Position numbers and translations under genes: made by a program. The notes beneath the pieces were generated by a model. That model was not told where the DNA came from. It saw only the letters and a program-made list of their open reading frames with translations, and did not search any database. A DNA stretch of 64,000 nucleotides from Armigeres subalbatus (taxonomy: Eukaryota > Arthropoda > Insecta > Diptera > Culicidae): assembly GCF_024139115.2 (NCBI RefSeq), contig NW_026943153.1:62001-126000 (forward strand), written 5' to 3'. Shown piece after piece: positions 33,362 to 43,559 of the stretch. Each line of letters starts with the position of its first letter. The stretch's first letter is position 1.

Positions 33362-35385
33362 CTTGTTTATTTATTTATTCAGACTAAGGCCGAAGTGGCC
33401 TGTGCGGCAAATAAAAGTCTTCTCCATTCGGCTCGGTCCATGGCCACACGTCGCCAACCACGCAGTCTACGGAGAGTCCGCAAGTCATTTTCCACCTGAT
33501 CGATCCACCTTGCCCGCTGTGCACCTCGCCTTCTTGTGCCCGTCGGATCGTTGTCGAGAACCATTTTCACCGGGTTACTGTCCGACATTCTGGCTACGTG
33601 CCCGGCCCACCGCAGTCGTCCGATTTTCGCGGTGTGAACGATGGATGGTTCTCCTAGCAGCTCATGCAACTCGTGGTTCATTCGCCTCCTCCACATACCG
33701 TCCGCCTTTCGAAAGCTACAAGTGCGCGTTGGTCCTCCACGAGCATCATCCAGGTCTCGTGTCCGTAGAGGACTACCGGTCTAATGAGCGTTTTGTAGAT
33801 TGTCAGTTTGGCATGGCGGCGAACTCTATTCGATCGGAGCGTCTTGCGGAGTCCAAAGTATGTACGATTTCCAGCCACTATGCGTCTTCTAATTTCTCTA
33901 CTGGTGTCATTTTCGGCTGTCACCAGTGAGCCGAAGTACACAAATTCTTCTATCACCTCGATTTCGTCACCACCTCGCGGTGGGTGGCTCACGTTGTCTT
34001 CTCTTGAGCCTCTTCCTATCATGTACTTCGTCTTCGACGTTTTGGTGACTAGTCCTATCCGTTTTGCTTCGCTTTTCAGTCTGATGTAGGCTTCCTCCAT
34101 CTTCTTATAGCTCCCTCCAAATCTCCTCCTAGATTTCCTGGAGATCCGGAGCCGATAAAATAATGTCCTGCATTCTCCCAGGTCCATCACCATACCGCCA
34201 CCTTTGTCTGCCTCATCGCCATTCAGGTGTCCTTCGTAGTGCTGCCGGCATTTTTGGATCACCTCACGCTCGTTCGTAAGATGGTTCGAAATTATGTCCT
34301 TACACATATCAGGCTGAGGTACGTGGCCCATACGTGAACGGTTTAACTTGTCATAGAACTTTCGTGTGTTATTAGCGCGGTACAGTTGCTCCGTCTCTTC
34401 ACGGTCTCAATCTTCCTGCTGGCCAGGGATTGAATCTTAAAGAGAATGAGCAAGTCTCTCACTTATCATCTCTGTATACATATACGATATGTAGCATCCC
34501 GCGAGACTTTTTTTCGCAAGTTGTCATGATAGAGAACTGATTGGGGAGGCCATACCCCATGATAAATTTCTTTAAGAAAGCTCCAAATGCGGGAAGCACT
34601 GGCTCTGATGATGCATTTCAACTTTTTCTACACAGCTGTGCAGTAACCAACACGAAATGAGCGAAAACAAAGCGAGAATCACCATTTTTCTGTGGGGGCT
34701 GCCTATCCGATTCTGTTTTTCGCACTTGTATACAAGTTTGATAAATTTGTTATCATGACTTGTATGATTCGGAACAGTGTTTGCCTCTCTTTTATCGTTG
34801 TTTGTTATTTATTGCAAAACCAACAAATCTATTTTTGCAAAACCCTGCTGCTGGCGCTTTTTCCTCCGGAAAATCGATTTTTGTCTGTTCCACGCCCGTT
34901 TATATCGTGCCTCGTTCGCCCTCGTTCTTCTCTTCCACTAACTGCTCACATTCGCCGTCATACCAGTCGTTTCTCTGATCCGGGGGCACCGTGCCAAGTG
35001 CAACGGTTGTGGTGCTACCAATGGCGGATCGAATATCTCTCCAGCCATCTTCAAGAGACGCTGCGCCTAGCTGCTCTTCCGTTGGGAGTGCCATTCCCAG
35101 TTGCTGTGCGTATCCTTGGGCTAGTCTACCGTCCTGTAGCCGCCCAATGTTAAGCCGCGGCGTTCGACTTCGACGCGTGTTGTGCACCGTCGAGAGTTTT
35201 GAGCGCAGGCATACTTCAACGAGGTAGTGGTCGGATTCAATATTCGCACTGCGGTAAGTGCGGACGTTCGTGAAGAATTTACCGTCGATTAGAACGTGGT
35301 CAATTTGGTTTTCCGTTTTTTGGTTAGGTGATCTCCATGTGGCCTTATGGATAATTTTGGATAAAGATTTCGATTCTCGATTCGG
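33362..35385 (-). mobile_element. RTE/Loner-like LINE, internally deleted and interrupted
   Basis: Minus-strand order is as follows. The end of an endonuclease domain comes first (IHKATWRSPNQKTENQIDHV, LIDGKFFTNVRTYRSANIES, DHYLV; about 35.22-35.36 kb). The connecting region follows to NDWYDGECEQLVEEKNEGER (34.90-34.98 kb). A ~470-bp foreign segment interrupts, and the linker resumes at EQLYRANNTRKFYDKLNRSR (34.33-34.39 kb). Most of the reverse-transcriptase core is deleted at about 34.17 kb. The thumb and tail follow: KKMEEAYIRLKSEAKRIGL, LIRPVVLYGHETW, RLRWAGHVARMSDSNP and RARWIDQVENDLR. The stop lies at 33379-33381, followed by an (AATA)n tail. Endonuclease motifs before HKATW are missing, so the 5' end is truncated. 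Clade name is tentative. Confidence 0.85.
34430..34895. other. Insertion of unknown type inside the 33.4-kb LINE
   Basis: The LINE linker reads up to NEGERGT at about 34.90 kb and resumes near 34.42 kb. The ~470 bp between do not continue it. The insert has no recognised ends, though words such as GTATACATATACGATATG and CACTTGTATACAAGTTTG are near-palindromic. Confidence 0.55.
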
Positions 35386-38220
35386 TTTCCAGTTCCAATT
35401 CCAGTTGGAATTGAGAGCCATAGAAGAAGAAGAAGAAGACAAGCTCATAAAATATTGTATGAGAGTAGCATAACATTCATCCGTTGCCACATATACTGAT
35501 TTAGCATTAAACACTATATCGCTAAGAATAGATGGAAGTAAAGCACTCCACCCAACAGTCGAGATCTCTCCTGACCACATCCTTGCGAATGCTGAGGAAG
35601 GGAAAGGATGGTTTGTTAGCCACCTACTCAATAAAAATGTAGAGAACTAGACCACCGGGAGGGGCTTTTTAAACAGAAATGAATTCGGACCTCATGAGAA
35701 AATATAAGATTTTGTTTAAACTTTAGTTTAAACTTTAGTTATCTCACCCTTCTATTGAAAAAGCCACCTCTCAAAGGGTATATTAGCGGTAGCCTAATCT
35801 TTTCAAAAGCAATGGAGTAGAAAGACATGCACATGCAAGACATTCGTTTAGAAGGAAACAGGAATTCTACAAAAGTTCAATGCTTTGAACGTAGTAGATC
35901 ATCCGGAATAAAAAAAATCTACTAGAAAGTAGACTATTTTGCTTACATTTGATCATTTCATTGACCTGAAACTTTGAACCTATTTTGAGGTCTATTTACG
36001 AAGAAGCGTCCATAAATTCTGTGTCTTCTACAAAAAAAACTGCATTTAATCACACTACAGCTTTGCCCCAAAGACTGAATAAGCTTAAATAGTGATAACC
36101 GATAAAAAATCTACCTTTCCCATTTTCATTGTTAAGAATAGACTAAATCAAGTTCCTGAGTTGTCACTTTCGCGCAAGTTATAAATTGTGGATTGTCTAT
36201 TCCTGCCAACCATATCGAGTTCCAGCATGGACTGCCCTGTTGCTGCGCATCTGTGGAAAGCCCACTTCAAAAATGTGCTTAACAAATGATCACATGGTGA
36301 ACCGGGTGAACCCAATTTAACCTTATCGGTTAAGTTGATTGTAGTCACAAACGAATAACAATTATAACAACGCCACACCTGCGCTAAAATCAACTTGTAT
36401 CTATCTAGACAAATGCCTAAACCGTGCCAAAGTCCTGAGTGAAAGTCGTCCGATTACTCTCAATAATTAGCATTTTATGTGTGGAACAAACCCCATCGCG
36501 CATTGCAATAAGTCTGGGGCACCTCTTCCGCAGACGTTTTGTTGCGTACAAATCTATCCAAACATTATTCGTTCGCTTACGCCACGCAACGTAGTTTTTT
36601 TTTGTTACATGGAGCATCGCCACACTTTGTAAACCTTCGTGCGACGGGTATTACTTTTACAAATGCAACGCTAATGCAGCGGCAAGCTGACTCTATAATT
36701 TTATTTGCGTATAATTTTATTGACGTCTCAGGGCTTTTCAACTTTCTGATACATATTGATTTTGAATGGTAGCTTTACGTTTTACGTCTTCGTTTTGTTT
36801 GAGTTTTCTGCCATGTGCCACTATCTTCATTCATTAAGTCATTGGTTCATTTTCGCTGCCCAACCAATCAATAGGTTAATTACTACGGAAAAGAAAATGA
36901 AAGCTACTTTCGGCTTACGGAGGGTATTTTTGCTAAACGTCTGTGATTGAACTTAGGACGCAAATAATTCACCCGTGATCTAGAACGAATGGATCTCAAT
37001 ACCATACCATTTTTTTTTACCAAACTGCATTACTCCATTATATGCATATATGATCTACTAAATCATAGTTTCTAATTTTAGAAAAAAAAAACAAAATTGA
37101 CCGCACCTTTCATTCATCTGTCAGTACAGAGAACTCGAATAATAAAACTCCAGTCATAACTAGGTTGAACGACTTGACTAGTAAATAATTCGGCCATCAT
37201 CGCGTCAGTCACAAACAGAAGAAGACGAGTATGGCCACCGTACAGCGTTTATGGTTCAAAGGAAAAAGAGTGAGTCACTGGTACATGCTCTAAGCGGGCG
37301 ATCGCCGACCACCGTAGACAGACCGTGAGAACTAACATTCTATTATTATTCCTGTACTATGATGTACACATCAGCGGAAATGTCATGATGCTTTTGAGTG
37401 TGATAAAAATGTGCTGAACCCTTTGATCCCTCGTATGCAGAGTAAGTTTAAAAAAATAATTCGACTGGTATACTCGCAACTAGCACAACTTACTTTGAAT
37501 CCTGAGTCATGCTTCCAGTTGCTATTCGGTGCCTTTCGTAAATGTACGTGCGGTGCAAAATTTGAACAAAATATTTACTTTACCAGCAAGCAGACGCCCG
37601 ACAGATAAATGTTTCTTTTTGTATACAGACAGACAGACATTTGATTGGTGCAAAACCTAATTGAAAATAGCACAGACAGCTACTGATAGCAGATGGAAAT
37701 TATTAGGTTCCGAAAATAATCTAGCTTCGAAGTTCAATGTGCCATGAATGCCTATGTATGTATAATATACATTGTATATATTGGCTAAGATTTTCGAACC
37801 GCCATTGCACTATGGGGAAATGGGTGGCCGTTAATCGAAAAATTGACACTATCCAATTTATCTAATTCATATATCATATGAAAGTATATATCCTAGATAA
37901 GAGAACCGGAAAATATTGTCGCGTTATGTTTATTTAGGCAAAAGATATGGGCTGTCTTAGTGAAAAAAGCCGATAAAAATAAAAAAAAGCATTCCTAACA
38001 TTGATTTGTATGTTATAAAGACATTTTTTCTCCGAAAAATAGGTTTTATATACCATTTCAAAGCTTGAAACCTCAGCTTTTCGATAGTTTAGTTTGTTTT
38101 GCACGTGAAAATTAATATCGATAAGTTGTAGAAGAAAAACTATAATTAAATTAATTCTTTGCTATAAAATGGTCCCACAAACCTAATGTCCCCAAATGTC
38201 CCCTCATCTGTGAGTGGGGA
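35385..38220. other. Spacer; no gene recognised
   Basis: AT-rich DNA with short frames lacking motifs. A GAA-rich tract near 35.43 kb borders the truncated LINE. I see no RNA genes or arrays. Confidence 0.4.
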
Positions 38221-38221
38221 A

Positions 38222-38337
38222 ATGAAATTTGCTTTCTGCACACCTCGCCTTCCTGTTCTCATCGGATCATTGTCGAGAACCATTTGCATCGGGTTACTGT
38301 CCGATAGTCTGGCGTGGTGCTCGGCCCACCGCACAGT
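38222..38337 (-). mobile_element. Fragment of the 33.4-kb LINE family (C-terminal tail)
   Basis: The minus strand reads MRWAEHHARLSDSNPMQMVL, then DNDPMRTGRRGVQKANF. This aligns with the RLRWAGHVARMSDSNPVKMV and DNDPTGTRRRGAQRAR stretch of the 33.4-kb element. Only about 115 bp are kept, with both sides lost. Confidence 0.85.
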
Positions 38338-39070
38338 GATGCCAAGGCGGAAAAAAGTGAAGAAAATTGAGTTGAGCGTACAGCTTCGAAAGTATTTTTA
38401 TAATTTTTCATAATGTTTGAAATGTCTATCCTCAAAATTTCACGAAGATTGGATGAAAATTGCACGGGGTGCATCATGTCGATCCAATGGTAAATCAAAG
38501 ATGTTTTTTAAAATTGCTTGTAACATGTATGGCGAAGACATGATGTTGTTCAACATGATTTTTAACTATGAGCACGCAATCGCACGCATGCCGAATCGGG
38601 CTTATTTCAAAGCTTATTTATTAAGCTTTTCGGGGATATGATGATTGTTTTGCGCAAATCTGCGCAAATAGCATTTTTCTTCAAAGCATTCTTGAAGTAA
38701 ACATAAGCATTAACACGCCGAATACAGTGATTAGAAAATCGTGGAAACTAAATTTTCGAACAGCTGTATCTCAAGCGTCTTTCGACCGATTTTCACATTT
38801 CTTTTACGGATGTCTTACCTATCTCATCTAGTTTCTTCATACTGGTGAGTTTGTCCCTAGAGGGGCGTGAGTAAGGATGTTTTTTTATTCAAAATATAGT
38901 AAATTTCGATTTACATGACATTTTTCAGTCGGAACTTACAGGTTCAAAAAATGTTTTATAACACTATTCTAGCATTGACTATACTATGTGTCAACAAAAT
39001 GTTTCTTCTGGACATCCCTAGCGACTCCAAAATGACCTCTAAAGTAATGAAAGATGATATGCAAATGTTG
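38338..39070. other. Spacer; no gene recognised
   Basis: No feature that I can support. Short frames only. Confidence 0.4.
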
Positions 39071-39074
39071 ACGA

Positions 39075-39565
39075 TGAAAACTACGGAAACCCGCGCCAAT
39101 GGAAACCCGTCATGTCCATGTAGGTCAATCAGTTTTGCCCAAATCAGATGTTCTAGGATCTCCAAACTGTTCTGAAGTTTGGATCAATCGGTCTACCTGG
39201 TCAACTGCGCTCGATAGCTATCTGAAATTGACAAGTCGTGTTTACACACATCCAAAGAGCCCACGTGTATAGTTTTCAACTCAGTTATACCCCAATCAGA
39301 TGTTCTTGGTTCTCCAAACAGTTCTGGAGTTTGAATCAATTGGTCTACCAGGTCAACTGCGCTCGGTACAAATCTGACAGCAATAAGATGTCCATACAAG
39401 CCAATGAAGCCCATGTGATTTGCAACTCTGTTATATCCAAACCAGATGTTATGAGCTACCCAAAATGTTCTGGAATCAATCGGTCTACAAGGTCAACTGC
39501 GCTCGATACAAACATGATATCATACATTCATGTTAATACATGTCCGTAGACACCACGCTACAGGT
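39075..39565 (+). repeat. ~135-bp tandem repeat (same family as 3.1-4.3 kb)
   Basis: Three to four units share ATCAGATGTTCT, GGTTCTCCAAACAGTTCTGG, AGTTTGAATCAATTGGTCTA, CCAGGTCAACTGCGCTCGGT and GATGTCCATACAAGCC. Markers GGTCAACTGCGCTCG lie near 39.20, 39.35 and 39.49 kb. The next array begins within this unit, at CTACCAGG followed by AATTCC. Confidence 0.75.
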
Positions 39566-40490
39566 CTGGTCCGCTGGTCTACCAGGAATTCCTAGAGGAA
39601 CTTCCAGAAGGATTCCTGGAAGAACTTCAGATTTTCCAAAGCAACTCCCGCAGGAGTTCTAGGAGGAACTTTAGAAGGAGTTCCAAGAGGAACTTCCAGA
39701 TGAATTCCAGAAGGAACTTCCAAAGATATTCCAGAAATAACTTGCAAAGCTTTCCAAAAAGGAAGAAGAAACTTTCAGAGGAATTCCGAAATGAACTTCC
39801 GCAAAAATTTTAAAATAAATTCTGGAAAGAACTTCCGGCGGAATTCCAGAAGGAGCTTCCGGGGAAATTCCAGAAGGAACTTCCGGAGGAAATCCAGAAG
39901 GAACTTTCGGAGGAACTCCAGAAGGAACCTGGAGAATTCCTGGAAGTGTTTTCGGAGGAATTCTTCCTAATATTCCTCCAAGAATTCCTCCGGATATTCC
40001 TCTAGGATTTTTTCCGGATATTCCTCCAAATCTTTCTCCGAAATTCTTCCAGAACTACAGGAAATCCTCCGGATATTCCTCCAGGAGTTCTTCCATGCAT
40101 TCTCCTTAATATTTCTACAGGAACTCATCAGGAACTCATCAAGAATTCCTCCGGAAGTTTCTCCAGGAATTCCTCCGGAAGTTCTTCCAGGAATTCCTCC
40201 ACAAGTTCCTCCAGGAATTCCTACGCAAGTTCCTCCAGGAATTCCTTCGGAAGTTCCTCCGGAAGTTCCTCCAGGAATTCCTTCGGAAGTTCCTCCAGGA
40301 ATTCCTCCGGAAGTTCCCCCGGAACTTCCGAAGGAATTCCTGGAGGAACTTCCGAAGGAATTCCTGGAGGAACTTTCTTAGGAACTCCTGGAAGAATTCC
40401 CATAGAAACTTCCGAAGGAATTCAGGGGGGGAACTTCCGGAGGAATTTGCGGAAGAACTTGCAGAGGAATTTCTGGAGGAACTAATTTCA
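39566..40490. repeat. GGAATTCC-rich 12/24-bp minisatellite with strand switches
   Basis: A degenerate unit, GGAATTCCTGGAGGAACTTC plus a short CGGA spacer, repeats on the plus strand to about 39.95 kb. It then appears as its reverse complement (TTCCTCCAGGAATTCCTCCG) to about 40.32 kb, and switches back to about 40.49 kb. The second switch is centred on GTTCCCCCGGAAC near 40.32 kb and makes a long local palindrome. Open frames rich in proline and glutamate across it are by-products of the repeat. Confidence 0.9.
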
Positions 40491-40777
40491 TTTGCTTTAT
40501 TTATTATGGCTATCTTATTTGTCTTATTTGTTATTTGTCTCCTTTACGGCAAATTCTAAAGCAATTGTGAACTGCCTAATTATGAAATAATTTTGGCGGC
40601 ACTGACAACGTCATACTGGCGGGCTGAATTGGGCCTCTCAGAGAGGGATGCCACGTGCTTTTTTAACTGAAAACCCTTCCCTCAGATCTTATGGCTTATT
40701 TCAGGGTCATAAAATCGTCATATGTATATGATAAGTTTAATATATCGCTGTTTTAAAAAAGCTGCAATCTCAAGCAC
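40490..40777. other. Short spacer
   Basis: Nothing recognised between the minisatellite and the next element. Confidence 0.4.
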
Positions 40778-41310
40778 AAAAACCCTAAATAATCCACCTA
40801 TCGGTGATGGTGCCTTTCTCGTTCGTTCAAAAGAATTAAGAATATTATATATGGATAGGTCTTATTTTTCATATTTGTTTATATGCATAATACAATTTCT
40901 CGCCGAACGCAACTTGTTGCAAGCAAATCGGATGGACATAAGTGCCAAAAAAAAAGTGATTTTGTTTTGTAATAATGAAATTAGTATTTTGGCCATAACT
41001 TCTGATCCCATTTTCCGATCTGACCAAATTTTCAATAATAAACAATGGAACAGGATTCTGCTTTGAATGCAGTTTGTTGCGAGCGAGTCGGTTGAGCATA
41101 AGTGCCAAAAAAATGATTGATGGGGTTTTACCCGTTTTTTGTATGAAAAAAATGTATTTTGGCCACAGCTTTTGAGCCCATAGTCCTATCCGGCCAATTT
41201 TCAATAGGAAACAATGGGAAATATTCCGCATCGAATACAACTTGTTGCGAGAAAATCGGTTGACAAAAAGTGATTGAAAAAACTTTTTTACATGTTTTGT
41301 ATGGAGTGGC
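40778..41310 (+). mobile_element. Copy of the AAACCC(T)AAATAATCCACC element with about three tandem units
   Basis: The head AAAAACCCTAAATAATCCAC, then CGGTGATGGTGCCTTTCTCG, leads into about three units with GGCCATAACTTCTGATCCCA, CAGGATTCTGCTTTGAATGC and CGAGCGAGTCGGTTGAGCAT. It matches the 22.3-kb element but with fewer units and no CA tract. Confidence 0.78.
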
Positions 41311-41570
41311 ATCACTGTGCACCGACTTCGGACTTCGACGATGTCGACGATGGATGGTTCTCAAAACAGCTGATACAGCTCCATGCACCCTGCCATATGT
41401 AGATCTTGTATTGTAGATGGTACGCAACACTTGCCTTTCGAAACAAGTGCGCGTTGATCCTGCAAGAGCAGTGTCCAGGTCTTGTGGCTGTAGAGGACTA
41501 CCGGTCTAATGAGCGAAATCTTTTCAATCGGAGTGTTGTGCGTAGTCCAAAGTACGTATGATTGAACTTG
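41311..41570 (-). mobile_element. Fragment of the 33.4-kb LINE family (thumb to tail)
   Basis: Minus-strand frames read SLIRPVVLYSHKTWTLLLQD, then QRALVSKGKC, and, after a frame change, ELYQLF and EPSIVD. These align with LIRPVVLYGHETWMMLVEDQ, RALVAFERR, ELHELLG and EPSIVH of the 33.4-kb copy. It abuts the end of the tandem element at 41.31 kb. Confidence 0.8.
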
Positions 41571-41619
41571 ACAAATATTTGTCATTATGACCATATGTCA
41601 TTAAGAGTGAACCTTGCAC

Positions 41620-41840
41620 ACTTTTTTCACCGGGATCTCAGCAAATTGTTTAACCTTTACCGAGAATCGCACAGCCAGGCCCCGGCAAACATATTTTTTG
41701 CTGAGATTTTTGTCAAAATTGCTGATAATTTTTCGAAAATCAGATAACAAACGTCATTTTTGCCGGGATATCAGTTGTTATTTTGCTGAGCAGACGGCTG
41801 TGCGGATTTTTGCTTAGCTGCAGAAATAAAAACTTTAATC
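41620..41840. mobile_element. Small palindromic element (CTCAGCAAA type)
   Basis: CGCACAGCC at about 41668 is inverted as GGCTGTGCG near 41797. CCGGGATCTCAGCAAATTGT and GCCGGGATATCAGTTGTTAT repeat an internal word. The composition resembles the element at 2.38-2.58 kb. No coding capacity. Confidence 0.45.
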
Positions 41841-42350
41841 TGTGGGCTTAACATTTGCTTTTCAAGGAATTCTTTCGAGAATTGTTCCATCCAGGAAATC
41901 TGTTTTTGATTAAATGCCTTGGGTGCATTTTATGCCTGACGACTGTGGTGATCTAGCACTACATTGTCTCAAAACATCTAATATCTCATTAAAGTGCTGA
42001 TAGTAGATAGGTGCGGCGTATCACCCTGATTTTTGTAGCATCTATAACGATTGTCAGGGCTGGATGCCACATCATAAACATTGAATGAATCGTAAATATT
42101 GAATGGAAACCTACCTAAAACTGTAGCTAGCATGTAGCTGATTTCTGAATAAGATGAATAAGTGCAAAAAATGTTGTGAGAAAATGTCTTTGTAAGGCCA
42201 ACTATACAACGAACATATATAAACATATTTTTTTCCTATGTAGAAATCCACCTGACATTCAATGTTTCATAAAATGTGGGATTTGTGGTAAATCTTTTAT
42301 GAAATCCACGCAATAAAAAAAATCGAAAGTTCAATCAAGAATGTATCCAA
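41841..42350. other. Spacer
   Basis: No gene or repeat that I can support. Short frames only. Confidence 0.35.
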
Positions 42351-42800
42351 ACAATCCTCCAGAGATTCAAACAAGAAATTTCATCTAGAATTTCTTCAAT
42401 AATTGCCCCCATTGAATTTTTCTAAAATAATATCCCGACGCCATTCATGTAATTTTCTGGGAAACACCTTGAGGAATTACAGCGGAATCCCGAAACATTT
42501 TCGGAAAAAAATCGGGGGAATTTATGGAGGGATTTCTGGAAGAATTCTTGAAGTAAATTCCGCGGAAAACTCTTGATGAGCTCGGGAGAGCTCGTGGAGG
42601 ATCTCGTTTAAGAAAGATTGGGAAAATTTCCTTTCCAGGGTAAATTCTATAGGATATTCTGGGGGAATTCTTGAAGGAATTTCCCGGAAAAAATCCGGAA
42701 GAATTTGCTGGGTGATTTCTTGACGAAAACTTGGGGGTAATATCTGGAGAATTTTTAAGGGGACTTTCGGCAGTAATTTCTGGAGTTATATGGGGGTTAA
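42350..42800. repeat. Diverged GGAATT-rich minisatellite block
   Basis: Degenerate versions of the GGAATTCC unit (for example GGAATTCTTGAAGGAATTTC, GGAATTTATGGAGGGATTTC). They are more diverged than those after 43.8 kb. This is the left margin of the 42-49 kb repeat domain. Confidence 0.75.
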
Positions 42801-42956
42801 CGGCCAAATTTGTACTATTACAATTGAAGCTTTTCGGCGATAGCAGTTTTAATAAATAACAAATACGTTTTTTTTTTGCGCCAGCATAACGGTTAGTCGA
42901 ATGTAGGAGTATAAACATATTTGCTACTTATTAAGACTGCTAACTTATTAAGACTG

Positions 42957-43132
42957 CTAAGAAGGCGAGGTGCACAGCGGGCAAGGTGGATCGATCAGGT
43001 GGAAGATGACTTGCGAACCCTCCGTGGACTGCGTGGTTGGCGACGTGTAGCCATGAACCGAGCCGAATGGAGAAGACTCTTATATACCGCACAGGCCACT
43101 TCGGCCTTAGTCTGAATAAATAAATAATAAAT
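42957..43132 (+). mobile_element. 3' end of the 33.4-kb LINE family
   Basis: The plus strand reads GAQRARWIDQVEDDLRTLRG, LRGWRRVAMNRAEWRRLLYT and AQATSALV, then a stop and an (AATA)n tail. The reading is intact over its 50 or so residues, more conserved than the 33.4-kb copy in places. It is a 5'-truncated insertion, as target-primed LINE copies usually are. Confidence 0.9.
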
Positions 43133-43142
43133 AAATAAGATT

Positions 43143-43543
43143 CAATCAAAGGTAATTGCCTATTTCCGGGGATTAAACCACCCGACTTGGACGTTAATTT
43201 ACAATGTTATGAAAACTCATATGTGAATATGTACGTTATGTGGAAGATATTGATTTGGAAAATGTATTGGAGGTAACCACTTTCCCTTCGATGGGACTCG
43301 AACCCATGACCCTACAGTACGCTAGACTGGTGCTTTAACCAACTAAGCTACGAAGGACCTCCGTCGGCCTTCGCAACCTAGCGGCTACTGAACGAGCTCG
43401 AGATTCCCAAATTGGACGCATAGTCAAATCACTCGCAATCCATTTCTCAAGCCAATACCTCCACATGTGTATTGTACACGTCCACATTAGAGGAGCGTGA
43501 GTACGTACATATTCACATATGAGTTTTCATAACATTGTAAATT
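43143..43543 (-). mobile_element. tRNA-bearing SINE copy with 42-bp inverted arms
   Basis: The element is flanked by a 10-bp direct repeat AAATAAGATT (43133-43142 and 43544-43553). Inside, 43195-43236 (TAATTTACAATGTTATG...) and 43503-43544 are perfect 42-bp reverse complements, and a cloverleaf-like tRNA sequence lies between them. The segment 43143-43365 matches the SINE at 63.25-63.47 kb; the part from 43366 on is found only here. On the minus strand the order is inverted arm, unique 5' segment, tRNA-like head, body, arm, tail. The right arm looks like an inverted duplication of the SINE body at its 5' end. Confidence 0.8.
43284..43357 (-). other. tRNA-like sequence (SINE head), anticodon position AGC
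   Basis: Read on the minus strand, 74 nt fold as a complete cloverleaf. The acceptor is TCCTTCG with CGAAGGG (one G-U pair). The D stem is GCTT/AAGC. The anticodon stem CCAGT/ACTGT has one mismatch, with loop CTAGCGT placing AGC at 34-36. The T stem ATGGG/CCCAT has loop TTCGAGT. Box A TAGCTTAGTTGG and box B GGTTCGAGTCC fit the RNA polymerase III consensus. It repeats at 63.39 kb with shared flanks, so I read it as a SINE promoter and not a translational tRNA gene. Confidence 0.75.
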
Positions 43544-43559
43544 AAATAAGATTGCTAAC

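Noticed and set aside
33249..33929. 226-residue plus-strand open frame
   Set aside because: It is antisense to the minus-strand LINE tail (RLRWAGHVARM and thumb region), whose family motifs are clear on the other strand.
34900..35631. Full 243-residue minus-strand frame as one protein
   Set aside because: Only the part from about 35.36 kb downward is LINE endonuclease and linker. The first ~90 residues, with a poly-serine run from a GAA tract, are unrelated read-through from flanking DNA.
43284..43357. Functional tRNA-Ala(AGC) gene
   Set aside because: The sequence is repeated at 63.39 kb with about 150 bp of shared flank and is partly present at 16.7 kb, as expected for a SINE head. One anticodon-stem mismatch also argues against it.
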